A DNA stretch of 64,000 nt from Lactiplantibacillus pingfangensis (GCF_005404945.1 NZ_BJDG01000006.1:62001-126000); one strand, 5' to 3'; positions 39,846 through 49,770 are shown, counted from the stretch's first letter. Translations and numbers: made by a program. Notes: generated by a model from the letters alone, not told the origin.

Positions 39846-41843
39846 TTATTCTGTCACAGTTTCAAGCTTGTTTGCCTTCGCTTTGGCTTTCTTTTGACCT
39901 AACATTTTATCCGAGAAACCAAATAAGAAGACTAAGACAGTGGAAATGAGCAAGGTCCCATAGTGTGAAATCAGATAACCATAAAAGTTGCTGCCAATTC
40001 CGACACCTGGTGTAATGAACGCTGGGAACCCAATTAATGACCCGGATAACGCGTAGTTGTTAACTCGCAATAACCCAGTGATTAACCCACCAAAGGCACT
40101 CCCAATACTGGCCCAGATGAAGACCCGTTTATACTTCAAGTTGACCCCGTATAGTGCGGGTTCCGTGACCCCACAAAAGGCCGAAACCGCAGCTGCTAAC
40201 GAAATTTCTTTAAGTTTCTTATCTTTAGATTTGAGGAAGACCGCTAAGACCGCCCCACCTTGTGCAACCATCGTGATCGATAAGATGGCATTTAAATAAC
40301 TATGACCATTGGTGGCAATGTCGTTGATAACGATTGGAATGAGTCCCCAATGCAACCCGAAGATGACCATCGTTTGATACAGCCCGCCGATAACAAAACC
40401 AGACAATGCGGGACTAAAGTTGTAAATCGCAACGATTCCATCGGCCAAGCCTTTACTGATCATTGTGATAACGGGACCAACACCAACTAAGACGATCACA
40501 CTCAAAATCAATGCTTCTAAGATTGGAATAAAGACGCTTCGTAGATACAGCGGCACCACTTTTTTCAAGAATTTTTCAACATAAGCCCCGAGCCAGGCTG
40601 CGACGATAATTGGAAAAACAGAGGCCGAGTATGAGACGAGATGGGTTGGAATGCCAAAGAAGGAAATTTGCGCTGTTGCCGCTTTGCCAGCCGCCGTAAT
40701 AATTTGCGGATAAATGAGTATCCCACCGACAATCGCCATTACAATCGGATCAGAACCAAGTTTTTTGGCGGCGGTGAACCCTAGTATCACTGGTAAGAAG
40801 TAGAACGTGGCATCTCCGATGGCATTGAGTACCATATAAGTGCCGCTAGTCGCACTTAATACCTTAAAACCAGTTAAAGCCGCCAGAATCCCTTTTAGAA
40901 TCCCAGAACCAGCTAAAATTCCGATGACTGGGATCATGGAAGCGGTCATGACGCCGATAATCCCGCTAAACCCATGTTGAATCGTGCCCCAAACGCCGTA
41001 ATGTTGCTTATTAGCTGCGGCACTAGTTTCAGCAACCGCTTTTTTAGTCGCCGCATCATCACTGAACTGGGGGCCAAGTTGCGCAATCACCGCATCATAG
41101 ACATCGTTAACGGCGGGACCAATCACGACTTGATACTGGCCGCTCCCTTTGGTGACATCAATCACGCCATCTAAGTCACTGATGACTGACGTCTTCGCAA
41201 TACTTTCGTCCTTCAAATAAAAACGTAAACGGGTAATACAATGAATTAAACTATTGACGTTTTCTGGCCCACCCACATTTTCAATGATGTCATTGGCAAG
41301 TTGATCATACTTGCCGTCACCAACTTTTACACTTGGCTTAGCCGAAGACACGGTAGCGGCGACACCATCCCCGGTCACCATCGCAACCGAGTCGCCTGCC
41401 GCAACCAATTGATCAAGCTCATTTAAAAAAAGTTGATAGTTGTTAGCGGCACTATTCGTAATCACCGTCATGACGGTGGCCGGTTTACCGGCCTTTTTGA
41501 TTTCGGCCAAATCCATGCTGGCCAAATCCTGACCTGCGATGACCTTGGTTCCCATCTTAACGCGTAATTGATACGGCTTGCCACCCAACTCGACAGTATC
41601 AATCCCCAAATGTAAGAGGACTTCCATCCCGTTGATGGTCTTCAAGCCAATTGCGTGCTTAGTCGTCGCAATCATCGTCACTTCACCACTCACCGGGGCA
41701 ACGATTTTACCGTCGCTTGGTTCAATGCCGAAGCCTTTACCCATTAATCCTTTTGAAAAAACTGGATCATGAATTGCACTAAGCGGCAATAACTCCCCAG
41801 CAACCGGCGCGGTCACAGTTGTTTGAACTAACTTTGCTGCCAT
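39846..41843 (-). CDS. PTS beta-glucoside-type permease, fused IIA-IIB-IIC
   Basis: 665 residues from the ATG at 41843 (GGGAGGGTG seven bases upstream). Domain order is IIA first (TVTAPVAGELLPL; phospho-His in EVLLHLGIDTVEL, about residue 70), then IIB (phospho-Cys in LIHCITRLRFYL, about 220), then IIC with about ten membrane segments (FSGIIGVMTASMIPVIGILA; FCGVTEPALYGVNLKYKRVF). Most beta-glucoside/sucrose/trehalose permeases are B-C-A or B-C, so this order is uncommon. The sugar is unknown and no hydrolase is adjacent. Its upstream region shares a box with the gntR/esterase promoter at 5.07 kb, suggesting one regulator. Confidence 0.92.
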   Translation of the reverse strand: MAAKLVQTTVTAPVAGELLPLSAIHDPVFSKGLMGKGFGIEPSDGKIVAPVSGEVTMIATTKHAIGLKTINGMEVLLHLGIDTVELGGKPYQLRVKMGTKVIAGQDLASMDLAEIKKAGKPATVMTVITNSAANNYQLFLNELDQLVAAGDSVAMVTGDGVAATVSSAKPSVKVGDGKYDQLANDIIENVGGPENVNSLIHCITRLRFYLKDESIAKTSVISDLDGVIDVTKGSGQYQVVIGPAVNDVYDAVIAQLGPQFSDDAATKKAVAETSAAANKQHYGVWGTIQHGFSGIIGVMTASMIPVIGILAGSGILKGILAALTGFKVLSATSGTYMVLNAIGDATFYFLPVILGFTAAKKLGSDPIVMAIVGGILIYPQIITAAGKAATAQISFFGIPTHLVSYSASVFPIIVAAWLGAYVEKFLKKVVPLYLRSVFIPILEALILSVIVLVGVGPVITMISKGLADGIVAIYNFSPALSGFVIGGLYQTMVIFGLHWGLIPIVINDIATNGHSYLNAILSITMVAQGGAVLAVFLKSKDKKLKEISLAAAVSAFCGVTEPALYGVNLKYKRVFIWASIGSAFGGLITGLLRVNNYALSGSLIGFPAFITPGVGIGSNFYGYLISHYGTLLISTVLVFLFGFSDKMLGQKKAKAKANKLETVTE

Positions 41844-41889
41844 TTTTTTACACCCTCCCCATTGCTTATGTTGGCGCTTACAATTATTA

Positions 41890-41920
41890 GAACGAACAAA
41901 CAATCAAAATTTATTCGAAC
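41890..41920. promoter_or_regulatory. Candidate GntR operator before the PTS gene
   Basis: On the minus strand GTTCGAATAAAT (41920-41909) and a second GTTCG half 23 bp on. The 12-bp box is identical to that at 5069-5080, with nearly the same spacing to the second half. The remaining 41925-42170 stretch is AT-rich and shows no gene. Confidence 0.55.
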
Positions 41921-42217
41921 TTATTTCTACAACCATATTTTAACTGCCCACGCGACGAAAAGAAAGCAAAAACAAATTTATTTTATTAAAATAAAAATTC
42001 ACACTTATGATAAACCTAAATTAACCATGGTTAAACCGCTACCTGACCCTATTTTATCGAATGACCGCAGATTCGCGACCAACAGGGACATTCTTGAATG
42101 GACGGTTAACTAACATTTAAATCGTCGGAACCCAAAACTGACCACCAAGACACTTGCGTCTAGCAACTAACGGTCGCTATAATAAGCCTATCAAGCAATC
42201 CTACTGGAGGAATTTTC

Positions 42218-42628
42218 ATGATTAAACCTGTGGTCCACGATCCTGCAATTCTGAGTCAAGTGGCGCTTCCCGCAACTAATCGAGACGCCGGCACGGTGAC
42301 CGACTTGCTCGACACGTTACAAGCCAATGCCGACAATTGTGTTGGCATAGCCGCCAATATGATTGGGGTTAACCAACAAATTATCGTCGTTCAAATGGGC
42401 CCGATTGCCGTCCCGATGCTTAATCCTAAAATTGTCGCTCATCAAAATCCCTACCAAACTAATGAAGGTTGTCTCTCTTTAACTGGTGAACGACCAACCC
42501 AACGTTATCAGCGGATTACCGTGACCTATTTAGATCGCAACTTCAAACCACAACGACAATCGTTTGACGGCTTTATTGCCCAAATTATCCAGCACGAAGT
42601 CGACCATCTCGCCGGCATTTTAATTTAA
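42218..42628 (+). CDS. Peptide deformylase-like protein
   Basis: 136 residues, shorter than the main Def enzymes. Metal-binding motifs 2 and 3 are intact: EGCLSL (about 85-90) and QHEVDHLAG (about 126-134). Motif 1, normally GxGxAAxQ, reads VGIAANMIG, so the conserved Gln that helps polarise the formyl group is Met. Family: short PDF-like proteins common in lactobacilli; activity on formyl-Met peptides is therefore doubtful. Promoter TTGCGT..TATAAT and SD GGAGG precede it. The apbE gene starts 16 bp after its stop, so the two are co-transcribed. Confidence 0.87.
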   Translation: MIKPVVHDPAILSQVALPATNRDAGTVTDLLDTLQANADNCVGIAANMIGVNQQIIVVQMGPIAVPMLNPKIVAHQNPYQTNEGCLSLTGERPTQRYQRITVTYLDRNFKPQRQSFDGFIAQIIQHEVDHLAGILI

Positions 42629-42644
42629 CTTAGGACTGATATTA

Positions 42645-43646
42645 ATGACAACACTAAATTTCAACGGTCAAGCAGCGACGGCTGACTTGGCAACCCAACG
42701 GCGACATGCGTCACATTATGGCTTAGGGACCGACATTGATCTGACCTTATTTGGCAGTGACAGTGACGCTTATTTAAACCAAGCTTGCGACTTAATTGAC
42801 CAGTATGAAGACCGGCTGACGGTCAATCGAACCAATTCTGAGGTCATGGCTATCAACCATGCTGCGGGAATCGCTCCCATTCAAGTCAGTGCCGCAACTT
42901 ATACCCTCGTTAAACAGGCCATCGTCCTGAGCCAGCAACACTTCGGCTTCAACGCGCTAATTGGCCCATTAGTAAAACTATGGCGCATTGGCTTTAGCGA
43001 TGCCCAAGTCCCAACCCAAGCGGAAATTGATGAGCGCCTATTATTAGTCGACCCTGAACAAGTGGCTTGCGATGACCAAAATTTGAGCGTTTATTTGAAG
43101 CGTCCTGGCATGGAACTGGATCTTGGTGGCATTGCGAAGGGCTACATCGCTGATCGCATTCAAGATTACTGGGAAGCGTTCGGACAGCGCGCCGGGATGA
43201 TTAATCTTGGTGGTAATCTGCTGATGGTCGGGGACTCGCCGTTACATGACGACCATCAATGGCGCGTTGGCGTGCAAAACCCACTTTCACCACGTGGCAA
43301 TGCCATCGCCAGTGTCAAAATTGGCCCTTGTTCTGCGGTCACTAGTGGTATTTACGAACGACACTTAGAAGTTAACGGCAAATCATACCATCATATTTTG
43401 GATGCCAAGACTGGCTACCCGCGACAAAATGACCTATTGAGTGTCACGATTTTTTCAAAAGCTTCCATTGATGGGGAGATTGAAACGACACGATTATTTT
43501 TTGCCGGTGAACCAGAAGCGGGCTGGGGCATTGATCGTGCTGACCTCTATGGCGCCATCTTTGTGACCAAAGAAAAACACCTTCAGATTGTTGGGCTGCC
43601 TCGCGAGTCAGTGACTTTGTTAGATAACGACTATACGATTGACTAA
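42645..43646 (+). CDS. apbE: ApbE-type FAD:protein FMN transferase
   Basis: 333 residues. Motifs include the flavin-binding ELDLGGIAKGYIADRIQ (about 163-179), GMINLGGNLLMVG, and the Mg2+/product region HHILDAKTGYPRQ (about 252). ApbE proteins attach FMN to Thr or Ser of target flavoproteins, in lactobacilli mostly in electron-transfer proteins of the cell surface. No lipobox or signal peptide is present, so this copy is cytoplasmic. It ends at a bidirectional terminator shared with the adhesin gene on the other strand. Confidence 0.93.
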   Translation: MTTLNFNGQAATADLATQRRHASHYGLGTDIDLTLFGSDSDAYLNQACDLIDQYEDRLTVNRTNSEVMAINHAAGIAPIQVSAATYTLVKQAIVLSQQHFGFNALIGPLVKLWRIGFSDAQVPTQAEIDERLLLVDPEQVACDDQNLSVYLKRPGMELDLGGIAKGYIADRIQDYWEAFGQRAGMINLGGNLLMVGDSPLHDDHQWRVGVQNPLSPRGNAIASVKIGPCSAVTSGIYERHLEVNGKSYHHILDAKTGYPRQNDLLSVTIFSKASIDGEIETTRLFFAGEPEAGWGIDRADLYGAIFVTKEKHLQIVGLPRESVTLLDNDYTID

Positions 43647-43683
43647 AAACTTTTAACAGTGCTTATAACCCAATTCTGAACCT

Positions 43684-43727
43684 AAAAACAGATCAATGCC
43701 GTGCAAAATGGCATTGATCTGCTTTTA
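43684..43727. terminator. Bidirectional terminator between apbE and the adhesin
   Basis: CAGATCAATGCC / GGCATTGATCTG stem with T-rich tails on both strands. Confidence 0.9.
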
Positions 43728-43737
43728 GTTGTGCGCA

Positions 43738-46700
43738 TTAAACGCGTTTTCGACCAGCAACATAGGCCACTAATCCCAACAAACAAGTCCCAAGAACGGC
43801 TGGCCAACTCAACCGTTGCTCACCAGTTTGTGGTAATTCGGTAGCATCGCTTTTGTGACTAAGCGATGCTAGCTTAGTGGTTTCGGCGGTGCTAACCGGC
43901 GCAACCGTTGGATGAGTCACCGGTTTCACAGACTGTCCAGCATGATCTCCGGTCACTTTAGCTTGGGCCTCATTTTCATCATCTGTTTTATCGGTTGCTG
44001 GTTGGTCCAAACCGGGCATAGTAAGGACGGGCTTGCTAGTGCCTTGTTGACCCACGTCCGGGCCTTGACCTGAATCAGTGCCCAAGTCGATTGGCTCATA
44101 AATAAAGTGCAAGTCCACCGCATCTTCATTAAATTGACCACTTGCCTGTCCGACAGTCCGTTTGAGCCGATACCCGTCAATCAACAGCGCCTCAATTTGA
44201 TAGCCATGACCAACTTCACCAGTCAACACAGTTTCCTTCACGATTTCGCGGCCATGCGTATCAACGTAGTGGACGGTCACCGTTCCTTGCTTGACGGCAA
44301 CTTGCCGATAAACAAACTTGATTGTCTTGGCCTGATCACTAAAAGTCCCAGCTTGATTACCGCTAACTTCAACAAAGTCATAACCTGAAATGACCTTGGC
44401 CGTCACCAAATACTTGTCGCCGATTTTACCAGTCAACTGGTCTGCGGACGCGACTGGCTGACCAGTTTCATCAACATATTGTACCGTGATGGGCCGCCCA
44501 TCTTCAGCGACAACAACTGTCTTCACATACTGATAGACAACGGTCGTCGGTTGTTTAGAAAACTGACCATGCTGATTTTGTGGTTGTTTCACCAAGTGAT
44601 ACCCGGCAATTTCTTTGGGCTGGGTCTGATAATCCGTGCCCACTTTGCCACTGAGATCTTCTATCGGGCTAACTTGGTTGCCAGTCTCATCGACATATTG
44701 CACCGTGACTTTGCCGGCTTTTCGGTAAACGACCGTGTAGTCGTTATCCCCATCTTGAAAGTAAGCGGTTGGCAAGTCATCCGCGAAATAACCTGGAATC
44801 TCAGGTTTCGTTGGAAATTTGATTGGGTCGCCGTGCTTACCGGTCAACTGCACGTCATCACCGACCGAAGTCCCATCTTCATATTCGAAATGAATCGTCG
44901 CGTTTTGTGATTTGACACGATAAGTCAGTTGAATCGTTTGATCACCGACAAACTTGCCGCTTAATTGATTGTCCGTCACCGTTAGACCTTGCCCGTTTTC
45001 AGTCGCCCGAACAAACTCGTATCCTGGAATCGTCGGTAAGGTTGCCTGCCATTCCTCATCAAAGTCACCTTGCTGATTTGGCAGCGTCACATTAGGAATC
45101 GCCTGACCATTCTCATCGACGACTTGAAAATCAACCGTGGGACGAATTGGTGCTAAGACGTAGGTCAAATGCCCCAGCTCCTTACTGGCCGTCCAATTTG
45201 GGGACCCTTTGATTTCTTTAATCCCAAGTTGTTTCCCCTTCAACGCTTGTAACCGCTCAATCACTTTAGCATCCGTACCAACATCGTACGTGGTATCTAA
45301 CCCATGATTAAGATAAATGTCTGAACTCAGATGATTCCCTTGCTCATCCACAAATTCAATTTGAATTGTGCCACTATCGTCATTTTGGATGCAGAATGGT
45401 ATCCAGACAAAGCCATTACAATCAAAGCCGTGTGCGGCCAGCCACTCATCATGCCATTGATATTTTAAATAGCCACTTTGTTTAAAATTAGTCCATTCAA
45501 TCGTCGTTTCAGTCAAATTGCTGCCAGCCGCATCTGAACCGTCAACCGGTGTAATGGCCAGATTGTGCGTCTTGTCTTTACCAAATGCAAAGGAGGACGT
45601 CACTAATTTCCCAGTGTTAGGATCAATATTTAAAGTCACAGTATCTTTCAACACAATCTTCTGATTGGCCATCGTACCCGACTTTGCGAGTGTCGTCAAT
45701 GAACTTTCCAACGGCGTAAAATCAGAAATATGATTATATGACAAACTGAAAATCGTTAAATGCAGCCCCGCCAACGCCGTAATATCATCAATATCATTCA
45801 ATTGTAGATTAAGTTCAGTTAAGTTATTGAGCCCCTTCAACGCACTAATATCTTTCAGCTTGCCATAAACCACGAACTTATCTTGCCATTTCTCATTTGC
45901 TTCCAAGTTCGGCGTAAACCAGAGCCTTTCAACATTAGTCGCATATTCAAAGCCTTTTAAACTCACCGTATTCATGACGGCAAAATAAAATTCCCGGTCT
46001 TCTTCTTGATGCTTCGTCGTAATGAAGTACTTCTTTAGCTGACCCATCATAGCCTGTGTAATCTGATTAACATCCGTTAAGCCTAGCCCTAATTCATCAT
46101 TAATGACCCACAATGTCACTAATTGAAAATTCTTATCCGGCATCCAAGTGTTGATATCGACATCTGCCTGCGGATAAGATCGCGCTGCCACCGTTGCCGG
46201 GGCGAGGTTAGTCGTAACTTGGTCTGCAATTTCAGCATCGGCCTCACTTGACGCTGATACCGCAGTAAGCTCAGTTTCGCTGGCTGAGGTTGAACTTGCT
46301 TGTAACTCACCTTCGTTCGTTGCTTGATCACCGCTGGACTGCTCATCTGCTGGTTTCTCAACGATAGCCGCCGTCGAATCCTTTGTCTCTGCCACTGATT
46401 GTGCAGCACTTCCCGCATTTAATGGTGCATCGCTACCGCTTTCCGGGTCCTCAGCCACAGTCAGCGCCGTACTATTCTCAGTTGCATTCGACTCAAGTTG
46501 CGGCTCATCGTCCTCACTCTTGTTAGCGCTGTCATTTTTAATATTAGCTACTGAGCTATCAGTAGCCGATTCCGTCACGGCCGTCCCGATCGGTAAAATA
46601 GCGGTTACATTTTCACTCGCAATGATCTGATCTTGGCTATCCCCATTAGCTGCCAACACTTCAATCTGCGTTCCCATGAGTAACGCCGTCGCCGTAATCC

Positions 46701-46767
46701 CCGTTATTATCCAAGATTTACCACTCTTGTACATTTTATAATGACGCTTAGTTTCTGATAATTGCAT
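43738..46767 (-). CDS. Large LPQTGE-anchored MucBP/LRR adhesin
   Basis: 1009 residues. KxYKxGKxW signal (HYKMYKSGKSW), then a Ser/Glu/Ala-rich linker to about 190, an internalin-like leucine-rich region about 205-370 (DISALKGLNNLTELNLQLND, ISDFTPLESSLTTL), and from about 550 five or so MucBP-type units (VDFQVVDENGQAIP; IHFEYEDGTSVGDD; VTVQYVDETGNQVSP; ITVQYVDETGQPVAS; VTVHYVDTHGREIVK). LPQTGEQ, a membrane tail and RKRV end it. SD GGGGGAG and a promoter TTGAAC..TATACT near 46820-46850 precede it. It is expected on the wall and to bind mucin glycans. The 46768-47176 gap holds only this promoter and the dus terminator. Confidence 0.93.
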   Translation of the reverse strand: MQLSETKRHYKMYKSGKSWIITGITATALLMGTQIEVLAANGDSQDQIIASENVTAILPIGTAVTESATDSSVANIKNDSANKSEDDEPQLESNATENSTALTVAEDPESGSDAPLNAGSAAQSVAETKDSTAAIVEKPADEQSSGDQATNEGELQASSTSASETELTAVSASSEADAEIADQVTTNLAPATVAARSYPQADVDINTWMPDKNFQLVTLWVINDELGLGLTDVNQITQAMMGQLKKYFITTKHQEEDREFYFAVMNTVSLKGFEYATNVERLWFTPNLEANEKWQDKFVVYGKLKDISALKGLNNLTELNLQLNDIDDITALAGLHLTIFSLSYNHISDFTPLESSLTTLAKSGTMANQKIVLKDTVTLNIDPNTGKLVTSSFAFGKDKTHNLAITPVDGSDAAGSNLTETTIEWTNFKQSGYLKYQWHDEWLAAHGFDCNGFVWIPFCIQNDDSGTIQIEFVDEQGNHLSSDIYLNHGLDTTYDVGTDAKVIERLQALKGKQLGIKEIKGSPNWTASKELGHLTYVLAPIRPTVDFQVVDENGQAIPNVTLPNQQGDFDEEWQATLPTIPGYEFVRATENGQGLTVTDNQLSGKFVGDQTIQLTYRVKSQNATIHFEYEDGTSVGDDVQLTGKHGDPIKFPTKPEIPGYFADDLPTAYFQDGDNDYTVVYRKAGKVTVQYVDETGNQVSPIEDLSGKVGTDYQTQPKEIAGYHLVKQPQNQHGQFSKQPTTVVYQYVKTVVVAEDGRPITVQYVDETGQPVASADQLTGKIGDKYLVTAKVISGYDFVEVSGNQAGTFSDQAKTIKFVYRQVAVKQGTVTVHYVDTHGREIVKETVLTGEVGHGYQIEALLIDGYRLKRTVGQASGQFNEDAVDLHFIYEPIDLGTDSGQGPDVGQQGTSKPVLTMPGLDQPATDKTDDENEAQAKVTGDHAGQSVKPVTHPTVAPVSTAETTKLASLSHKSDATELPQTGEQRLSWPAVLGTCLLGLVAYVAGRKRV

Positions 46768-47137
46768 CGCTTTACTCCCCCTGTTTTCGCTTATCGTTAT
46801 TACTCAACTGCTATAGTATACATTAGGCAAATTAAATTGTTCAAGTCTTATTTGTGCACCATTAAGTTTCTGACTAACGGATGTTAAGCGGTTACAGGAT
46901 TTTCGCAGAACTAAAAAAATATATTTTTTTATCTTAATAAAGAACTAAAACAGAAAGAATTACGTTATTTATCACTCGTTTTTGCACCCAAAAAGCGCAC
47001 TGCACCAGCATCTTCAATCCAGATTATAACTAAATCATATATAAAGCTTGTACCTTTGGCTTCGCTTTCATAATTTTAAAAACAAGTCAAATCGAAAATA
47101 ACGCTTTTTCTTATTGTTCCAGTATTTTTTTGCAAAT

Positions 47138-47172
47138 AAAAACGACCATCCTATTGCTAGTCTGATCGTTTT
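47138..47172 (-). terminator. Terminator of the dihydrouridine synthase gene
   Basis: AACGATCA / TGGTCGTT stem with T-run on the minus strand. Confidence 0.7.
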
Positions 47173-47176
47173 GTCG

Positions 47177-48187
47177 TTAATTTTCAGCTTCTAACTGATC
47201 GATAATTGTGCGCACTTCGGCCGTCGTTTGTGTTTGCATCAAGGCATTGCGAATCTCCGCGGCGCCACGCATGCCACGAACATAAATTTTAAAGAAACGT
47301 TGTAATGGTGCAAAGTGTCCTTGAATTCCCATTGCCACAAATTGGTCATATAGATCAAGTTGATAACGAAGTAATTCCAATAAATCATGGCTCGTGTGCG
47401 CTTGTGGCACTTTTTCGAACGCATAGGGATTCGTAAAAATACCACGCCCAATCATGATGCCGTCCACACCGGGATGTTCAGTCGCCAACTTAATGCCAGC
47501 CTGATAGTCTGGAATATCTCCGTTTATTTGCAGTAACGTGTCAGGTGCAAGCGTGTCACGCATTTGGACTAACTGGTCAATCAAGTCATAGTGCGCCGGT
47601 ACCTTACTCATTTCAGCGCGCGTTCGCACATGCACGGTCAAAACGGGAACTTGTTGTTTCAGCAAAAATGGGATCCACGTCTCATACTCTTCCAAGTGAT
47701 CGAAACCTAACCGCGTCTTCACACTAACTGGTAAGTCCGCTTGACGGGCACCATCAATGACCGCTTTTGCCGTATCAAAATGGCGGATCAAGTCACTCCC
47801 ACTATGATTCTTGATGACTGCCATGTCCGGACAGCCCATATTAATATCAATTGCTTCATAGCCTTGTCGCTGAACTTCTTTAGCCGCTTTCGCGAAATCT
47901 TCGCCAGAATTACCCCAAAGTTGCACGATTGGCTTGGGCGTTTCACTCGGATCAATATAGAGCCGTCCACGCGTTGTGACTTTTGCTTTAGGATGCGTGA
48001 TGCTTAACGCATTCGTGAATTCGGTATAAAAATTATCTGGTGCAGCTGCACGCATCACAACGCGTCGAAAAACGGAACCCGTCACAGCTTCCATCGGTGC
48101 TAAACTAAAAAACGGCCGGTCTTCCGCCTGGGCCTGCGCGGCAATCCGGTTCCAATATGCTGACTGGGTCACCCCGATCATCTCCAT
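47177..48187 (-). CDS. tRNA-dihydrouridine synthase (Dus)
   Basis: 336 residues. FMN-barrel motifs: FFSLAPMEAVTGSVFRR (about 26-42), the region with the catalytic Cys DINMGCPDMAVIKNHSGSDL (about 114-133), VKTRLGF, THVRTRAEMS-like HVRTRAEMSKV and MIGRGIFTNP. It reduces uridines in tRNA D-loops. NHSGSDL differs from the more usual NGAGSAL, placing it in a side branch of the family common in lactobacilli. The first or third codon (ATG at 48187 or 48181) may be the start; GGAG lies just before the second. Single gene. Confidence 0.9.
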   Translation of the reverse strand: MEMIGVTQSAYWNRIAAQAQAEDRPFFSLAPMEAVTGSVFRRVVMRAAAPDNFYTEFTNALSITHPKAKVTTRGRLYIDPSETPKPIVQLWGNSGEDFAKAAKEVQRQGYEAIDINMGCPDMAVIKNHSGSDLIRHFDTAKAVIDGARQADLPVSVKTRLGFDHLEEYETWIPFLLKQQVPVLTVHVRTRAEMSKVPAHYDLIDQLVQMRDTLAPDTLLQINGDIPDYQAGIKLATEHPGVDGIMIGRGIFTNPYAFEKVPQAHTSHDLLELLRYQLDLYDQFVAMGIQGHFAPLQRFFKIYVRGMRGAAEIRNALMQTQTTAEVRTIIDQLEAEN

Positions 48188-48263
48188 TCGCCTATTTTAC
48201 AAAGTTAATAACACTATAGCGATTATCACCGGCTTAACGCAAGTATTTCGCGTGAAAAGGCGC

Positions 48264-48298
48264 AAAAAAAAGCCATCGTCCGTTAATTGACGACAGCT
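48264..48298 (-). terminator. Terminator of the small membrane-protein gene
   Basis: AGCTGTCGTC pairs with GGACGATGGCT (one bulge), followed by eight T on the minus strand. Confidence 0.75.
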
Positions 48299-48312
48299 CA
48301 CTCATAATCAGA

Positions 48313-48507
48313 TTAATGAATTAGTACTAAAGCCCATGCTAAAATTGCTAGCATCAGCAAAATATTAATGAATTCAAGCCGATAGTCGGATAACTTGATT
48401 GAGCCAAACGAGACGCCCGCACTCGCATCCATATATCGGAAGAAAATCCCACTTAATAAAATCCCTACCAGCAACAAAACTAGGAAAACAATCCCGGTCA
48501 TCATCAT
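48313..48507 (-). CDS. Small two-segment membrane protein of unknown function
   Basis: 64 residues from the ATG at 48507, which has AAGGGG nine bases upstream; a longer reading to 48558 adds a hydrophilic N-terminus without SD. Two membrane segments: GIVFLVLLLVGILLSGIFF and INILLMLAILAWALVLIH. Between them is a short loop (YMDASAGVSFGSIKLSDYRL). I do not recognise the family. It is alone between dus and the divergent LysR gene. Confidence 0.7.
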   Translation of the reverse strand: MMMTGIVFLVLLLVGILLSGIFFRYMDASAGVSFGSIKLSDYRLEFINILLMLAILAWALVLIH

Positions 48508-48738
48508 TGAACTCAACCCCTTATTAGCTTGATTTGGCACTTGTGAGCGTTCCCTCAAAGGCCAGTTATATTGTCGTTCTCAGGTCTTAGACTTGCAAGT
48601 GATTTTGGCTGAAAGCAGCGAGTTCTTAGTATTTTTTTATTAAGTAATTCGTTAATAAGACAACGATTAACCGCTTTATCTGAGCGGCCGTGTTAAACTT
48701 AAGATAAGCCTTTCGAACAACAGAAAGCGGTGACAAAA

Positions 48739-49650
48739 TTGACGATTAACGATATTCAAGCTTATATCATGGTCTATGAATTGCGACACATTTCCAACGC
48801 GGCAGTCGAACTCCATATGTCACAATCTGAACTATCCAAACGGATTCGGGTGGTTGAAAACGAGTTAAATATCAAACTAATTGATACTTATAATAAACGG
48901 CATTTGCAAATTACACCCGCTGGCGAAACCTTTTACCATCACGCTTTAAAGATGATTCGTGATTACGAGGCGATGATGCATGATCTTGCCCCTGAACGGC
49001 CGACCACGCGACATCAATTTAAAATTGGCTCAGTTCCGATTTCTGGTCAGTATAACATCGCCCAGAAAATCGCCAGTTATGACGCTAATCAATCAGATGT
49101 TGGGTTGCAATTAATTGAAGACGAAGGTAACCGCGTCTTACAGCGCCTGTTGGCTGGCGAATTTCAAGCCGCAATTATTCGTGATACGCAAACCCAAGGC
49201 TTACAGCCAACTGAGTTTCAAAAGCAGCCCTTACTTTCAGATGAACTAAAAATCATTTTACCGGCCGATCACCCACTGACGCGCCAAACAGTGATTCGTG
49301 TCCAAGACCTCGTGAATGTCCAGATTGCGACGTTGCCACCCGGTTCTGGCGTTTATGAACCAATCATGGCCCTATTTGCCCGCCAAAGTTTGAAACCGCA
49401 TGTTTTCTTTGAAAGTACTCACATCGAAACCCTCTTGGGCATGTTGCCTGGGACTAATCATGTGACCTTCCTATTTAAACAATCAGTTGCGCCATTTATG
49501 ACCGATGAATTTGTCATGCGTTCGTTTGCAATTCCATTTATGAGTCAACTGAACTTTGTTTATCCACAACGCGACGGCAACCAGCTCATGACAAATTTAA
49601 TTGATTACTTAATGACCAATGCCAAAACAGCAATGCCTGCCAATTTCTGA
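48739..49650 (+). CDS. LysR-family regulator, probably of the gallate/tannin genes (TanR-like)
   Basis: About 303 residues from TTG 48739 (GCGGTG six bases upstream); a GTG at 48730 is possible but too close to its SD. LysR helix-turn-helix at residues about 15-40 (ISNAAVELHMSQSELSKRIR), followed by the two-lobed ligand domain (DELKIILPADHPLTRQ; GSGVYEPIMALFA). In L. plantarum a LysR gene stands next to the gallate transporter and decarboxylase genes, the same arrangement as here (convergent, with composite repeat D between). Control of gacP-lpdC by phenolic acids is inferred from this synteny. Confidence 0.88.
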   Translation: MTINDIQAYIMVYELRHISNAAVELHMSQSELSKRIRVVENELNIKLIDTYNKRHLQITPAGETFYHHALKMIRDYEAMMHDLAPERPTTRHQFKIGSVPISGQYNIAQKIASYDANQSDVGLQLIEDEGNRVLQRLLAGEFQAAIIRDTQTQGLQPTEFQKQPLLSDELKIILPADHPLTRQTVIRVQDLVNVQIATLPPGSGVYEPIMALFARQSLKPHVFFESTHIETLLGMLPGTNHVTFLFKQSVAPFMTDEFVMRSFAIPFMSQLNFVYPQRDGNQLMTNLIDYLMTNAKTAMPANF

Positions 49651-49770
49651 CAGCGTTGCTGTTTTTAATTACTTTGACTTAATGATTAGTGTTTGAAAAC
49701 ATAAAATTCGCAAACACCCCACCGTATCACTAATCGGCTATACAAATTAGTTGAAGATTGCCGCTTCCGG

